From: Candidatus Sungiibacteriota bacterium
GTDB lineage: Bacteria > Patescibacteriota > Minisyncoccia > Sungbacterales > HO2-52-23
Length of the DNA: 38,509 nt
NCBI GenBank assembly: GCA_016181585.1
Contig: JACOYX010000018.1
Location: 1-38,509, forward strand
Direction: 5' to 3'
Positions 1 to 9,151 of this stretch are shown one piece after another. Below the pieces are notes generated by a model that worked only from the letters and a program-made list of their open reading frames with translations, was not told the DNA's origin and made no database searches. The position numbers and the translations under genes were made by a program. Numbering within the stretch: the first letter of the stretch is position 1; each line of letters starts with the position of its first letter.

Positions 1-99
1 AATTTCGAGGCCTATCGGCTTAGATAAGTCAAGAAATTTTGAAGCGATTTTGGCCTAAATTAAGAAATTGCAGTAGAAGTATCTTTACGCAGTAGGTCT
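1..99. repeat. Family A MITE-like repeat, copy 1 (truncated by window start)
   Basis: Near-identical to the right part of 30949-31107 (ggcctatcggcttagataag[tc]caagaaattttgaagcgattttggcctaaattaagaaattgcagtagaagtatctttRcgcagtaggtct). Confidence 0.85.
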
Positions 100-181
100 C
101 TTAAGTAAATCTCCGTATCATCCAAACTATTACCATTCGTAGCGTGGAGAAAAGCGGGCGTCAAACCATCGCGTGTGGATA
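60..181 (-). pseudogene. Possible ankyrin-like ORF fragment ending inside the family A repeat
   Basis: Minus-strand frame reads ...STRDGLTPAFLHATNGNSLDDTEIYLRDLLRKDTSTAIS*; no start codon, repeat supplies the C-terminus. Confidence 0.3.
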
Positions 182-193
182 ACACAAAGAACC

Positions 194-222
194 TTGACAA
201 TTGTTTATAAATAAAGTATTGT
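194..222 (+). promoter_or_regulatory. sigma70-like promoter (TTGACA-17-TATTGT) overlapped by inverted repeat GTTTATAAATAA-N7-TTATTTATAAAC (203-233)
   Basis: Hexamers upstream of the 267 ORF; perfect 12-bp inverted repeat arms. Confidence 0.6.
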
Positions 223-266
223 TATTTATAAACTAAGAATGTTCTTTACAAGGAAAGGATGGGGAT

Positions 267-779
267 ATGAGTAAAACCCACAGGTTTTTCATTTGTTTTT
301 TATGTTCGGTTGCGTTCGTGTTAAACGGATGCTCCGGAACTAATTATCGCGGGGAAGGTGCTGTTTTGGGCGGACTTATTGGCGCCGGAGCGGGACTTGC
401 CGCATGCAGAGGAAACCCAATATGCGCAGGAGCCGCTGGTGCGGGCGGTGCTGTGTTGGGAGCGGGACTTGGTATGATGTTCGACAAAAAGGAGGGGAAA
501 TACGAGCAACAACTCTCTTTGAGAGCAAAGGAGCTCAAGCTCTATGAAGAATGCGTGCGGCTCGTGGAATATCAACCTTCTGAATTAGCTTTGCAGAGGT
601 ATGAAGTATACGGCGGACATCCGTCGCAATACTTACCTCCGCAACAACTGGCAAAAATCGGAAAGTGCCGGCAAATGTTTTCTCAACTATTTTCTCCTTC
701 ACTAGAAGAAGAACAAGAGGAAGAAACAAGGCAATATCAACAACACTACGAAGAGGAGAGTGAATATGAAGAAGAGTAG
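267..779 (+). CDS. Glycine-zipper lipoprotein
   Basis: Lipobox-like signal (FVLNGCSG), Gly-rich zipper GAVLGGLIGAGAGLAACRG...GAVLGAGLGMMFD, acidic C-terminus. Confidence 0.75.
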   Translation: MSKTHRFFICFLCSVAFVLNGCSGTNYRGEGAVLGGLIGAGAGLAACRGNPICAGAAGAGGAVLGAGLGMMFDKKEGKYEQQLSLRAKELKLYEECVRLVEYQPSELALQRYEVYGGHPSQYLPPQQLAKIGKCRQMFSQLFSPSLEEEQEEETRQYQQHYEEESEYEEE

Positions 780-1731
780 CGTGGTAATCGTTTTTCTATT
801 TTTTTTATGTATTATTGTGGAGCATGCGAACGCGGCGGGGATTGCGTTTGCAAAGAAAGAGCTTACAAAAGATTCACTTGCGGACGCGCTAGAAGCGGAG
901 GAACTAGCCGCTCGTGAAAAACGAGCTGATGAAAAAAAATCTTTATTGGCCGTCCGCGATGCGCTTCTGAATGCTACTTGCGGCCAGTATGTGCAGGGGA
1001 TGGAGATTCTTCACCCAAAAGCAGGGGTGGAGAGTTGTGAAGGGATGCGGGCGTATGTAAGCGACTTAACAGAGGAACGAATCCCTGTTGATGCAAAAAT
1101 AAGTTCGTGCCGGCTGATGGTGCCTGGCCGCAGTGTTGATTGTAATTATGTAAGGCCGGTAAGGCCGGGCGAACGAGGACTATACGACCGCAGTATGCAG
1201 AAATTTGTAATTTCCGCTACCTGCGGGAATGTGATCAAAGTTTTGGTAAAAAAGGTGCGTAAAACAAAACAAGGAGAATATGCTCGTCCACGGATGAAAT
1301 TGAGTACATATAGGCCCATGCGGATGTCGCGACCAATGTTTGCTCCAAGTCAGGTAGATTTTGGAGTAGCATACCGTGATTGCCCAGACGGGAGCGATTG
1401 CTGGAGCGCCAATGTGCTCGCAGGGCATGTGGTTGAGGCGGCGGGATTTGTTGGAGGAATGGGAATTCTGGACATTCCGGATACGAACATTTCAAATGAC
1501 TCGTATTCCACTTCGAATGCGACAGCGTCTGGCGGGCGGGCTACAGCAAACGGCGGGAATGTGGTGTTTCAAAAAGGGCAACAACCTGTGCATCCCCACC
1601 CACCCACACCTCCCGGAGGACCAATACATCCCAACCCACCTGACCCGCCTAGGCATATTGGAGGACCGGTACATCCGTATCCTCCTTATGAGTATGGAGG
1701 CGGAGGAGGATATTTCTCTCCTCAACCATAA
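766..1731 (+). CDS. Secreted hypothetical protein with Pro/Gly-rich C-terminus
   Basis: Signal peptide MKKSSVVIVFLFFLCIIVEHANA; overlaps the preceding ORF; PHPHPPTPPGGP tail. Confidence 0.7.
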   Translation: MKKSSVVIVFLFFLCIIVEHANAAGIAFAKKELTKDSLADALEAEELAAREKRADEKKSLLAVRDALLNATCGQYVQGMEILHPKAGVESCEGMRAYVSDLTEERIPVDAKISSCRLMVPGRSVDCNYVRPVRPGERGLYDRSMQKFVISATCGNVIKVLVKKVRKTKQGEYARPRMKLSTYRPMRMSRPMFAPSQVDFGVAYRDCPDGSDCWSANVLAGHVVEAAGFVGGMGILDIPDTNISNDSYSTSNATASGGRATANGGNVVFQKGQQPVHPHPPTPPGGPIHPNPPDPPRHIGGPVHPYPPYEYGGGGGYFSPQP

Positions 1732-1751
1732 GAAGTATAGAGAGTAACACT

Positions 1752-1786
1752 AAACACATGGCGCGGCTTGTCCCGCCATGTGTTTT
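1752..1786 (+). terminator. Intrinsic terminator-like hairpin
   Basis: acacatggcg...cgccatgtgt followed by ttttcattt. Confidence 0.6.
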
Positions 1787-1798
1787 CATTTACTATAT

Positions 1799-1911
1799 AA
1801 CCTCCTGCGCAAATATTTTTCTACTGCAATTTAATAATTTAGGCCAAAATCACTTCAGTGATTTTGGCGCGAATTGAAATTTTGTCACGAAAATCTTTAC
1901 GCATTAGGTCT
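1799..1911. repeat. Family A MITE-like repeat, copy 2 (diverged)
   Basis: acctcctgcgcaaatattttt...gattttggcgcgaattgaaattttgtcacgaaaatctttacgcattaggtct matches parts of copy 3. Confidence 0.75.
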
Positions 1912-1956
1912 TATGTTTCAATATGGGTAAAGCGCAGGAAAGGCGCTCTGTATAAT

Positions 1957-1985
1957 TTGACTTATATATAGTATTTTGATATAAT
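1957..1985 (+). promoter_or_regulatory. sigma70-like promoter TTGACT-17-TATAAT
   Basis: Hexamers and 17-nt spacing upstream of the 2099 CDS. Confidence 0.55.
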
Positions 1986-2098
1986 AATATTATTAATAAA
2001 AAACGTCGTATTTTGCTTTATATAAACTAAAAAAGCCTTAATTAAGGCCTAATATGGATAATGGTAGGAGGGAAGAGGCGGGGGGATTATATCTATTT

Positions 2099-4324
2099 AT
2101 GAACACCATGAAGACTACATTTATACGGAGCATCTCGGCTTCCGCCGTGCTGTTTTTTGCTTTAGCACTCACCATAAACCCTGTTTTTGCGGTAGTATTG
2201 AACAACGACCCGCAAGATCCGGCTACTTTGCGTGCTATGAATTTTACCCGGCAAGGGATAACCAATACTCAATGGTTCACCTCTGTCAACGGAAGTCAGA
2301 ATGAGGTTATAAGTTTCGCTATTTATTATCATAATACTTCAAGCGAAACCGCACAGAATGTGCGTATCACTTTGAATCCGCAGTCCACTTCTGTAGGCGT
2401 CAATCATTCTTTTAATGCAACGGTGCGCGCAAGCAATGCGCCGACAGTGTCGGGCGCGGCTTCAGTCAATATTTCAAGCGCGCAATCTATGGCGTTTGTC
2501 CCGGGATCGGTCGTGTGGCGCCCAAACCAGACAGTGGCGGGATCGCAGACGCTTCCTTACGGGCAAAACGGCAGTGAAATTTTCACCTCAAGCGGTTTGC
2601 GCATCGGCGATATAGCTCCAGGCTGGAGCACGCAAGGATCGGTTGTTTTGCATTTCAAAATTTCCGGCGCACAATCAACGCAAGCGCCGACTGTTTATCT
2701 CTCGGCAAACCCCACTTCGATTAACCAAGGATCATTTTCAACACTCTCGTGGAATTCGACGAATGCAGGTTCTTGTTTTGCATCAAACGGGTGGTCCGGA
2801 CAAAAATCCCTTTCAGGTTCGGAGCAAGTAAACCCTTCGTACACTACTTCATATACTATTACTTGCACAAACTCACAGGGACAGAGTGCCACACAGAGTG
2901 TGACGGTTTTTGTGAATCAGCAACAGCAGGATCTTCCGACTGTTTCTATTACTGCCAGTCCAACTTCTGTTTCCCAAGGGCAATCAACGGTATTAACATG
3001 GACTTCGTCCAATGCGACTTCTTGTTCTGCTTCATTTAGTTGGTGGGGCACAAAACCGCTTTCGGGAAGCGAAGTGGTTGTGCCGGTGAATGTCAGTGGA
3101 AGCAATATCTATCGCATAATGTGCAGTAATTCATTTGGATCGCGCTCGGATGAGATAAACGTGGACGTATATCAAGCGCAAAATTTGAGCGTATCGCTTA
3201 CCGCGAGTCAAACCAGCGTGAACGCGGGAAATCCAGTCACTCTTTATTGGAGTTCCACCAATGCAAATTCCTGTTTTGCCACCAATGGGTGGTCGGGCAC
3301 AAAAACATTTTCTGGAAATGAAATCGTCTACCCACAGACTACTACGACATATACTATTACTTGTCAGGGTTCGAGTAACCAACAGCGCTACGAAAGCGTA
3401 ACTATTACCGTCAATCAGCAAACGCCCACGGTTTCAATTACCGCAAACCCAACACAAATTTATCAAGGAGGATCTTCTGTGCTTGTTTGGAATTCAAACA
3501 ACACTAATTCCTGCTACGCGACCGGCGCATGGTCAGGATCAAAATCAACTTCAGGATCGCAGACGGCGTATCCTTCGGTAACCAGCACCTATACAATCGT
3601 TTGCACCGGTTCAGCCGGGTTGCAGACTCAATCGAGTGTTACGGTCTCCGTAATTCCTACCACAACCCCTCCTCCGCCAACACAAATTTTTAATGCGGCA
3701 TGCGTTCCGGATTCTTCGGTAGTGCGCGTGGGACAGCGGGTAGAATTTTTTGCGGGAACATCTGACGGGGCGCGGCCGCTTTACTACAGATGGAGCGGTG
3801 CGGTAAACGGTTCTTCGGAATCGGTAAGCACGACATTCAACTCAACCGGAACTAAAACCGCATACCTTACTATTACCGATGCTACAGGAAAAAAGGCGAG
3901 CGCAAATTGTTCAGCGAAGGTGCTTGCGGCGGTGGTGACTAGTGCTACTCCGAAACCCAAACCAGTTCCGCCTCCGGCACAGCCCCCCTGCACTTACTAC
4001 TGCATTCCGGTCATTATGCAGGGAGGGGTGATGTATCCGGCATATCCGAATATGCCGCAAGGACAGGCGCCAGAGCAATGGCAAATGTCTCCGACATGGC
4101 AGGTTCCGCCGGGACAAATTGATCCGAGCAGTGGTTTTGGTGCAAATACAGCCAAAAATAACGGAAGCGAGAAATCAACGCTCGCATCGATTCTTTTAAC
4201 CGATGATGGCGCGCCGCGCAGTGGAATAATGTTCCTATTCTATCTTTTCCTATTATCAATCCTAGCACTGATTATTTTCGCGATTTACTCCATGATCGTA
4301 CGTTCGCGAAAGCCGATGATTTAA
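2099..4324 (+). CDS. Surface protein with four Ig-like tandem domains, a PKD-like domain and C-terminal TM anchor
   Basis: Signal peptide; repeats TVSITAxPTxxxxGxSxxLxWxSxNxxSCxAxxxWSGxKxxSGSE...YTITC; C-terminal FLFYLFLLSILALIIFAIYSMIVRSRK. Confidence 0.8.
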   Translation: MNTMKTTFIRSISASAVLFFALALTINPVFAVVLNNDPQDPATLRAMNFTRQGITNTQWFTSVNGSQNEVISFAIYYHNTSSETAQNVRITLNPQSTSVGVNHSFNATVRASNAPTVSGAASVNISSAQSMAFVPGSVVWRPNQTVAGSQTLPYGQNGSEIFTSSGLRIGDIAPGWSTQGSVVLHFKISGAQSTQAPTVYLSANPTSINQGSFSTLSWNSTNAGSCFASNGWSGQKSLSGSEQVNPSYTTSYTITCTNSQGQSATQSVTVFVNQQQQDLPTVSITASPTSVSQGQSTVLTWTSSNATSCSASFSWWGTKPLSGSEVVVPVNVSGSNIYRIMCSNSFGSRSDEINVDVYQAQNLSVSLTASQTSVNAGNPVTLYWSSTNANSCFATNGWSGTKTFSGNEIVYPQTTTTYTITCQGSSNQQRYESVTITVNQQTPTVSITANPTQIYQGGSSVLVWNSNNTNSCYATGAWSGSKSTSGSQTAYPSVTSTYTIVCTGSAGLQTQSSVTVSVIPTTTPPPPTQIFNAACVPDSSVVRVGQRVEFFAGTSDGARPLYYRWSGAVNGSSESVSTTFNSTGTKTAYLTITDATGKKASANCSAKVLAAVVTSATPKPKPVPPPAQPPCTYYCIPVIMQGGVMYPAYPNMPQGQAPEQWQMSPTWQVPPGQIDPSSGFGANTAKNNGSEKSTLASILLTDDGAPRSGIMFLFYLFLLSILALIIFAIYSMIVRSRKPMI

Positions 4325-4334
4325 TGTGTACTGC

Positions 4335-4368
4335 ACAAAAACCCCTCGCCGCGGCTAGGGGTTTTTGG
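4335..4368 (+). terminator. Intrinsic terminator
   Basis: aaaaacccctcgccgcggctaggggttttt. Confidence 0.75.
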
Positions 4369-4559
4369 TTTGACTTTATTGGTTTTGTATGCTATGCTTA
4401 AAGAGTATTCTTTATCAATTGCTTAACCTTGTCGGCGCTGTGTGTGTTGGAGTGAATGCACATAATCAAAAAGCATGGCCGATATTGGGGCTTGAAGTGG
4501 TTTGGGTCATAATATCGGCAGTGGGTTTAATACGAATTTTTTGCGGAAGGGAGTGAAAA

Positions 4560-4949
4560 ATGGTAAGAGGATTAGTTTTTGTGTTCTTTATGGTGGTTTG
4601 TGGCGGGTGCGCCGCGGCGCTGGATCCGGTAGGATATTACGATTCCACGCCGCGGTATGGCACATATTACGGTCGCGATGTATATGGGCGGCCGTATTAC
4701 GAGCGGATGCGGGGTGATGATCATCGGCGTCATCATAAAAAAAAGAAGAGACACCATCATTCTAGTGTTCGTGGAGGAACCTCGTATGGCGGCGGCCGTA
4801 TTCCTGGGCCACCAAATATGCAACGTGTTATCCCTCCGCCTTCGGGTTCTCGGTATGGCGGCGGAGGATATTCTGGCGGAGGGAGCATGACGCCAGCCGG
4901 CCGTGAGTTTCGAGGTAGGCGGGTCAGACCGCGGCAAAGACAGAGGTAA
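4560..4949 (+). CDS. Small lipoprotein-like His/Arg/Gly-rich protein
   Basis: MVRGLVFVFFMVVCGGCAAALDP lipobox-like N-terminus; low-complexity HHKKKKRHHH and GGGYSGGG. Confidence 0.55.
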   Translation: MVRGLVFVFFMVVCGGCAAALDPVGYYDSTPRYGTYYGRDVYGRPYYERMRGDDHRRHHKKKKRHHHSSVRGGTSYGGGRIPGPPNMQRVIPPPSGSRYGGGGYSGGGSMTPAGREFRGRRVRPRQRQR

Positions 4950-4987
4950 AAACTGCCTAGCATCATCAGAAGATGCTAGGCCACAAC

Positions 4988-5025
4988 AAAACCGTTATTT
5001 CTTCATTGAAATAACGGTTTTAATT
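4988..5025 (+). terminator. Intrinsic terminator (preceded by a second hairpin at 4953-4982)
   Basis: aaaaccgttatttcttcattgaaataacggttttaatttt. Confidence 0.7.
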
Positions 5026-5052
5026 TTCCCAAAAATACGCTAGGGTAGTGAT

Positions 5053-5517
5053 ATGGAGAAGGCAGTCATTCATACAAAAAACGCCGAGGAGACGCAAAAA
5101 ATTGCCAAAAAATTTGCTGAATCGGTAAAAAAAATCAGTTCGGATAATGCGGTAGTAATCGCGCTTGAGGGAGAATTGGGTGCGGGAAAAACAACCTTTG
5201 TGCAGGGGTTTATGCAAAGTTTCGGCATTACGGAACATGTGGTGAGCCCTACCTTTGTTGTTATGAAAATGTATGCCGTAAAAAAAGAGACGCGCCATCT
5301 TGTGCACATAGATTGCTATCGCCTCGATTCGCCGCAGGAAATTTTGCATTTAGGGTTTGAAAATATACTTCAAGATCGCGATGCGGTAATTTTGATCGAA
5401 TGGGCGGAGAAAATTAAAGAATTATTGCCGGAAGATGCGATATGGATAAAATTTGAGTATGGCGGCAAGCCGGAGGAAAGAATTCTTCAAATTAAAAATG
5501 AGAAAATCAAAGTGTAA
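5053..5517 (+). CDS. tsaE: tRNA threonylcarbamoyladenosine biosynthesis ATPase TsaE
   Basis: Walker A GELGAGKTTFVQGF, SPTFV, HIDCYRLD, LIEWAEKI. Confidence 0.93.
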   Translation: MEKAVIHTKNAEETQKIAKKFAESVKKISSDNAVVIALEGELGAGKTTFVQGFMQSFGITEHVVSPTFVVMKMYAVKKETRHLVHIDCYRLDSPQEILHLGFENILQDRDAVILIEWAEKIKELLPEDAIWIKFEYGGKPEERILQIKNEKIKV

Positions 5518-5598
5518 AATTATGGTATCCGGTCCGCCGCGGCGGGCGGTATGGATTTATGTCATTTTGCATTTTGATTTTTTATTTTTAATTTTTTT

Positions 5599-8265
5599 AT
5601 GAATCGCTTTATTTTAATAGACGCGCACGCCATCATTCACCGCGCGTATCACGCGCTTCCGCCGTTGACCAGTTCTTCGGGCGAGCCGGTGAATGCGGTG
5701 TATGGTTTTACCACCATTCTCTTGCGGATGCTCCGCGAATTGAAACCGAATTATGTTGCGGCGGCTTTTGATTTGGCGGGGCCAACTTTCCGCCATGCGG
5801 CATACGAGCGTTACAAAGCGCATCGGCCGGAAACGCCGAGCGATCTTTCTAGCCAATTCAATAAAGTTAAGCGCGTGCTCGATTCGTTCGGAATTGCGAT
5901 TTTCGAAAAAGAAGGATACGAGGCGGATGATATTATCGGCACCATCGCAAAAAAAACCGCAAAAGATAAAGAGCTTGAGGTTATTGTGGTGACGGGAGAT
6001 ATGGACACACTGCAATTAATCCGCCCGCGCCTCAATGTGTATGCCATGAAAAAAGGTGTGAGCGATATTATGATCTACGGCGCGAAGGAAGTAAAAGAGC
6101 GCTACGGCGTCACTCCCGAAGAGATGATTGATTTTAAAGGGCTTAAAGGCGATCCTTCGGATAATATCCCGGGAGTAAAGGGTATTGGCGAAAAAACCGC
6201 AACACTCCTTATTCAAGAATTCGGTTCGATCGAGGGAATTTACGCGGCGCTCAAAAAAAAGAACAAAAAAATTTCTCCCGCGGTTGCCGCGCGCCTCGAG
6301 GCGGGAGCGGAAGAAGCAAAATTTTCGCGTGATCTTTCAACTATTGAGACCAATGTGCCGATTAGTTTTGACCTTGAAAAAGTCCGCTATCAAGATGGTG
6401 TTCCCGAACGTGCGCTTGATCTTTTTCAGAATTTCGGTTTCCATGGTCTTCTGAAGCGCATTCGCGGCGAAGCGTCTCCTGCGGCTAAGTCAGGAAAAAA
6501 AGAAAAAGCTGTCACCATGCAAGTTGCTATGTTTGGGGATGCGGGAGGCGAGCGCAAAACCGCGGTACTTGCTCCGGAAAGCGAAAAAGAGTGGAGCGCG
6601 TTTTTTGCGCGCGCAGGAAAAAGCAAGGTTGGGCTGATTCTTTATTCCGCAGACACTGAAGGCGCTCCTCAACTTTTTCTTATTGCCGAAGATTTGAAAG
6701 ATGTGCTTCAAATATCCCCGAAAATTTTGCGCATCGCCTCGGTTAAAAAATATTTTTCCGAGCATGCCGGTATTTGGACATACGGCGCAAAGGCAATCAT
6801 TCATTTTTTCCGCGCATTTGGCATAGAACTTGCGGAAGTGCGCTATGATCTGGAGCTTGCCGCCTATTTGACCGGAGAATTCAGCAGGGATTTTTCGTAC
6901 ATCGGCATTGCGAGCCGCGAGTTGGGTCGTTTGGTTAGTCAAGATCCGCGGGAAGAGTTTGCTCATTTTTTTGAGATTGCGCATATGCTAGAAAAAAAAC
7001 TTGCCGAACGAAATTTGGGGAAGGTCATGTTTGATATTGACTTGCCGCTCATGCGGATTCTCGCAGAAATGGAGGAACGCGGGGTACTGCTCGACTGCGG
7101 TTTTTTGGAAAAACTTTCAGTGGAAATTGGCGGGGAAATTGATACGCTTACCAAAGAAATTTATAAACACGCGGAAGAAGAATTTAACATAAATTCCTCG
7201 CAGCAGCTGTCAAAAATTCTTTTTGAAAAACTGGGTATAAAAACGCACGGGCTTCGCAAAACGGAAAAAGGAGGAGTTATTTCAACAAGCGCTTCCGAGC
7301 TCGAAAAGTTGCGCAATCTGCATCCGGTGATCGATCTGATCCTCCGCTATCGCGAGCTTGCCAAACTCAAAACAACGTATGTGGACGCACTGCCGCGCTT
7401 GATTAACAAAAACACCGGCAGGCTTCACACCACCTTTCATCAGACAGTGGCCGCTACGGGACGGCTTTCTTCTTCAGATCCCAATCTGCAGAATATCCCG
7501 ATTATGTCCGAGGATGGCCGAGAGGTGCGTAAAGCATTTGTTGCGGAAAAAGGGTTTGCGTTGGTGGCGTTTGATTATTCGCAAATCGAACTTCGCGTAG
7601 CGGCGTCTCTGGCAAAAGACGAAAAAATGACCGATGCCTTTCGCAAAGGAATCGATATTCACGCGCTTACGGCATCTGAAGTGTACAATGTGCCGCTTGA
7701 GAAAGTTACCGCCGATCTCCGCCGCGCCGCCAAAACGCTCAATTTCGGTATTCTCTACGGCATGGGGCCGCAGTCGCTTGCGGAGCAGACTGGTATGGCG
7801 CGCGACGAGGCAAAGAAATTTATTGAAGAATATTTCCGCGATTTTTCCGGCGTACGGACATTTATCGAAGCGACAAAAACCAAAACGGAGCAGGATGGCT
7901 ATGTAGAAACACTGTTCGGGCGCAGGCGCTATATTCCGGAAATTTATTCCGCGAATTGGCAGTTGAAACGTGAAGCGGAGCGGATGGCGGTGAATGCGCC
8001 GGTGCAGGGTACGGCGGCGGATATTGTAAAGCTTGCGATGATACAAGTTGCAGGATGGATTAAAAAAAACAAAAAAGAAGATAGTGTACTGCTTTTACTG
8101 CAGGTGCACGATGAACTGGTATTTGAAATCAAGGAAGGTATAAAGGATGCGGTGATTTCTGAAATAAAAAAAATAATGGAGCAAGCGGCTGATATTGGCG
8201 TGCCTTTGGTGGTGGATGTTAAGGTGGGGAGGAACTGGGGGGAGATGGACGTGTTCGCATGTTGA
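5599..8265 (+). CDS. polA: DNA polymerase I
   Basis: 5'-3' exo domain (DAHAIIHRAYHA...GVKGIGEKTA), pol A motifs (DYSQIELRVAA, RRAAKTLNFGILYG, VHDELVFE). Confidence 0.97.
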   Translation: MNRFILIDAHAIIHRAYHALPPLTSSSGEPVNAVYGFTTILLRMLRELKPNYVAAAFDLAGPTFRHAAYERYKAHRPETPSDLSSQFNKVKRVLDSFGIAIFEKEGYEADDIIGTIAKKTAKDKELEVIVVTGDMDTLQLIRPRLNVYAMKKGVSDIMIYGAKEVKERYGVTPEEMIDFKGLKGDPSDNIPGVKGIGEKTATLLIQEFGSIEGIYAALKKKNKKISPAVAARLEAGAEEAKFSRDLSTIETNVPISFDLEKVRYQDGVPERALDLFQNFGFHGLLKRIRGEASPAAKSGKKEKAVTMQVAMFGDAGGERKTAVLAPESEKEWSAFFARAGKSKVGLILYSADTEGAPQLFLIAEDLKDVLQISPKILRIASVKKYFSEHAGIWTYGAKAIIHFFRAFGIELAEVRYDLELAAYLTGEFSRDFSYIGIASRELGRLVSQDPREEFAHFFEIAHMLEKKLAERNLGKVMFDIDLPLMRILAEMEERGVLLDCGFLEKLSVEIGGEIDTLTKEIYKHAEEEFNINSSQQLSKILFEKLGIKTHGLRKTEKGGVISTSASELEKLRNLHPVIDLILRYRELAKLKTTYVDALPRLINKNTGRLHTTFHQTVAATGRLSSSDPNLQNIPIMSEDGREVRKAFVAEKGFALVAFDYSQIELRVAASLAKDEKMTDAFRKGIDIHALTASEVYNVPLEKVTADLRRAAKTLNFGILYGMGPQSLAEQTGMARDEAKKFIEEYFRDFSGVRTFIEATKTKTEQDGYVETLFGRRRYIPEIYSANWQLKREAERMAVNAPVQGTAADIVKLAMIQVAGWIKKNKKEDSVLLLLQVHDELVFEIKEGIKDAVISEIKKIMEQAADIGVPLVVDVKVGRNWGEMDVFAC

Positions 8266-8347
8266 AAGGGCAAGTAAGTTTATTTTGAAACGCGATCGGC
8301 CGCTTCCCGCGGCGGCTGAACTAATCAGCGGGTCTAAGGAATAATAT

Positions 8348-9151
8348 ATGCCGGAGTTGCCAGAGGTAGAAACAATTGTCCGTGCGGTGAAGCCCTATGC
8401 GGAGGGCAAGAAAATACAGGCGATTCGTTCCGATACGCCGCGGCTTTTTCGCGAGTGCAAAAGTTTCGGGGCGGTTAAAAAAGCGGTTGAAGGAAAACGC
8501 ATTATAGCATTGGAGCGCATCGGTAAAAATATTGTTTTCCGGCTCGACGGCGAGTATGATTTGTGGCTCCATCTCATGATGTCGGGGAGTTTACTTACGG
8601 GTCGCGAAGCGGGCAAGGAAACATATATTCGTATGGAAATCGAGCTGGATAACGGCAAAAAAATACTTTTCCGCGATATTCGAAAATTCGGAAGAGTGCG
8701 TTTGGTGGAAAAAATTGACACCAGTATGCGACTTGGTCCGGATGCGTTGGTTGTTTCATTTTCGCAGTTTGCTTATATAATCCAGAGAAAGAAAAAGGCG
8801 GTTAAAACGGTGCTTCTGGACCAGTCGCTTGTATGTGGTATTGGCAATATCTATGCCGATGAAATTTTATGGTATGCAGGAGTTATGCCTTTGCGTAATA
8901 CTGATTCGCTTTCTATGGAAGAGATAAAAAAGATTTACAAATATATGAATACGGTGCTCTCCGCCGCGATTCGCGTCGCGGGAACAAGCTTTCGCGACTA
9001 CCGCAAACCGGACGGAAGCGAAGGAGGGTATTTTGCCGCGCGTAAAGTATATCAGCGGACGGGAGAGGCTTGCGCCAAGGACGGTGCGCTTATTCAACGT
9101 ACAATAATAGCACAGCGGGGAACGCATTTTTGCCCCGCGCATCAATTATGA
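8348..9151 (+). CDS. mutM: Formamidopyrimidine-DNA glycosylase
   Basis: MPELPEVETIVR N-terminus, LLDQSLVCGIGNIYADEILW, C-terminal QRGTHFCP. Confidence 0.95.
   Translation: MPELPEVETIVRAVKPYAEGKKIQAIRSDTPRLFRECKSFGAVKKAVEGKRIIALERIGKNIVFRLDGEYDLWLHLMMSGSLLTGREAGKETYIRMEIELDNGKKILFRDIRKFGRVRLVEKIDTSMRLGPDALVVSFSQFAYIIQRKKKAVKTVLLDQSLVCGIGNIYADEILWYAGVMPLRNTDSLSMEEIKKIYKYMNTVLSAAIRVAGTSFRDYRKPDGSEGGYFAARKVYQRTGEACAKDGALIQRTIIAQRGTHFCPAHQL

Noticed and set aside
7474-8046. 190-aa minus-strand ORF within polA
   Set aside because: Antisense shadow of a confidently identified gene
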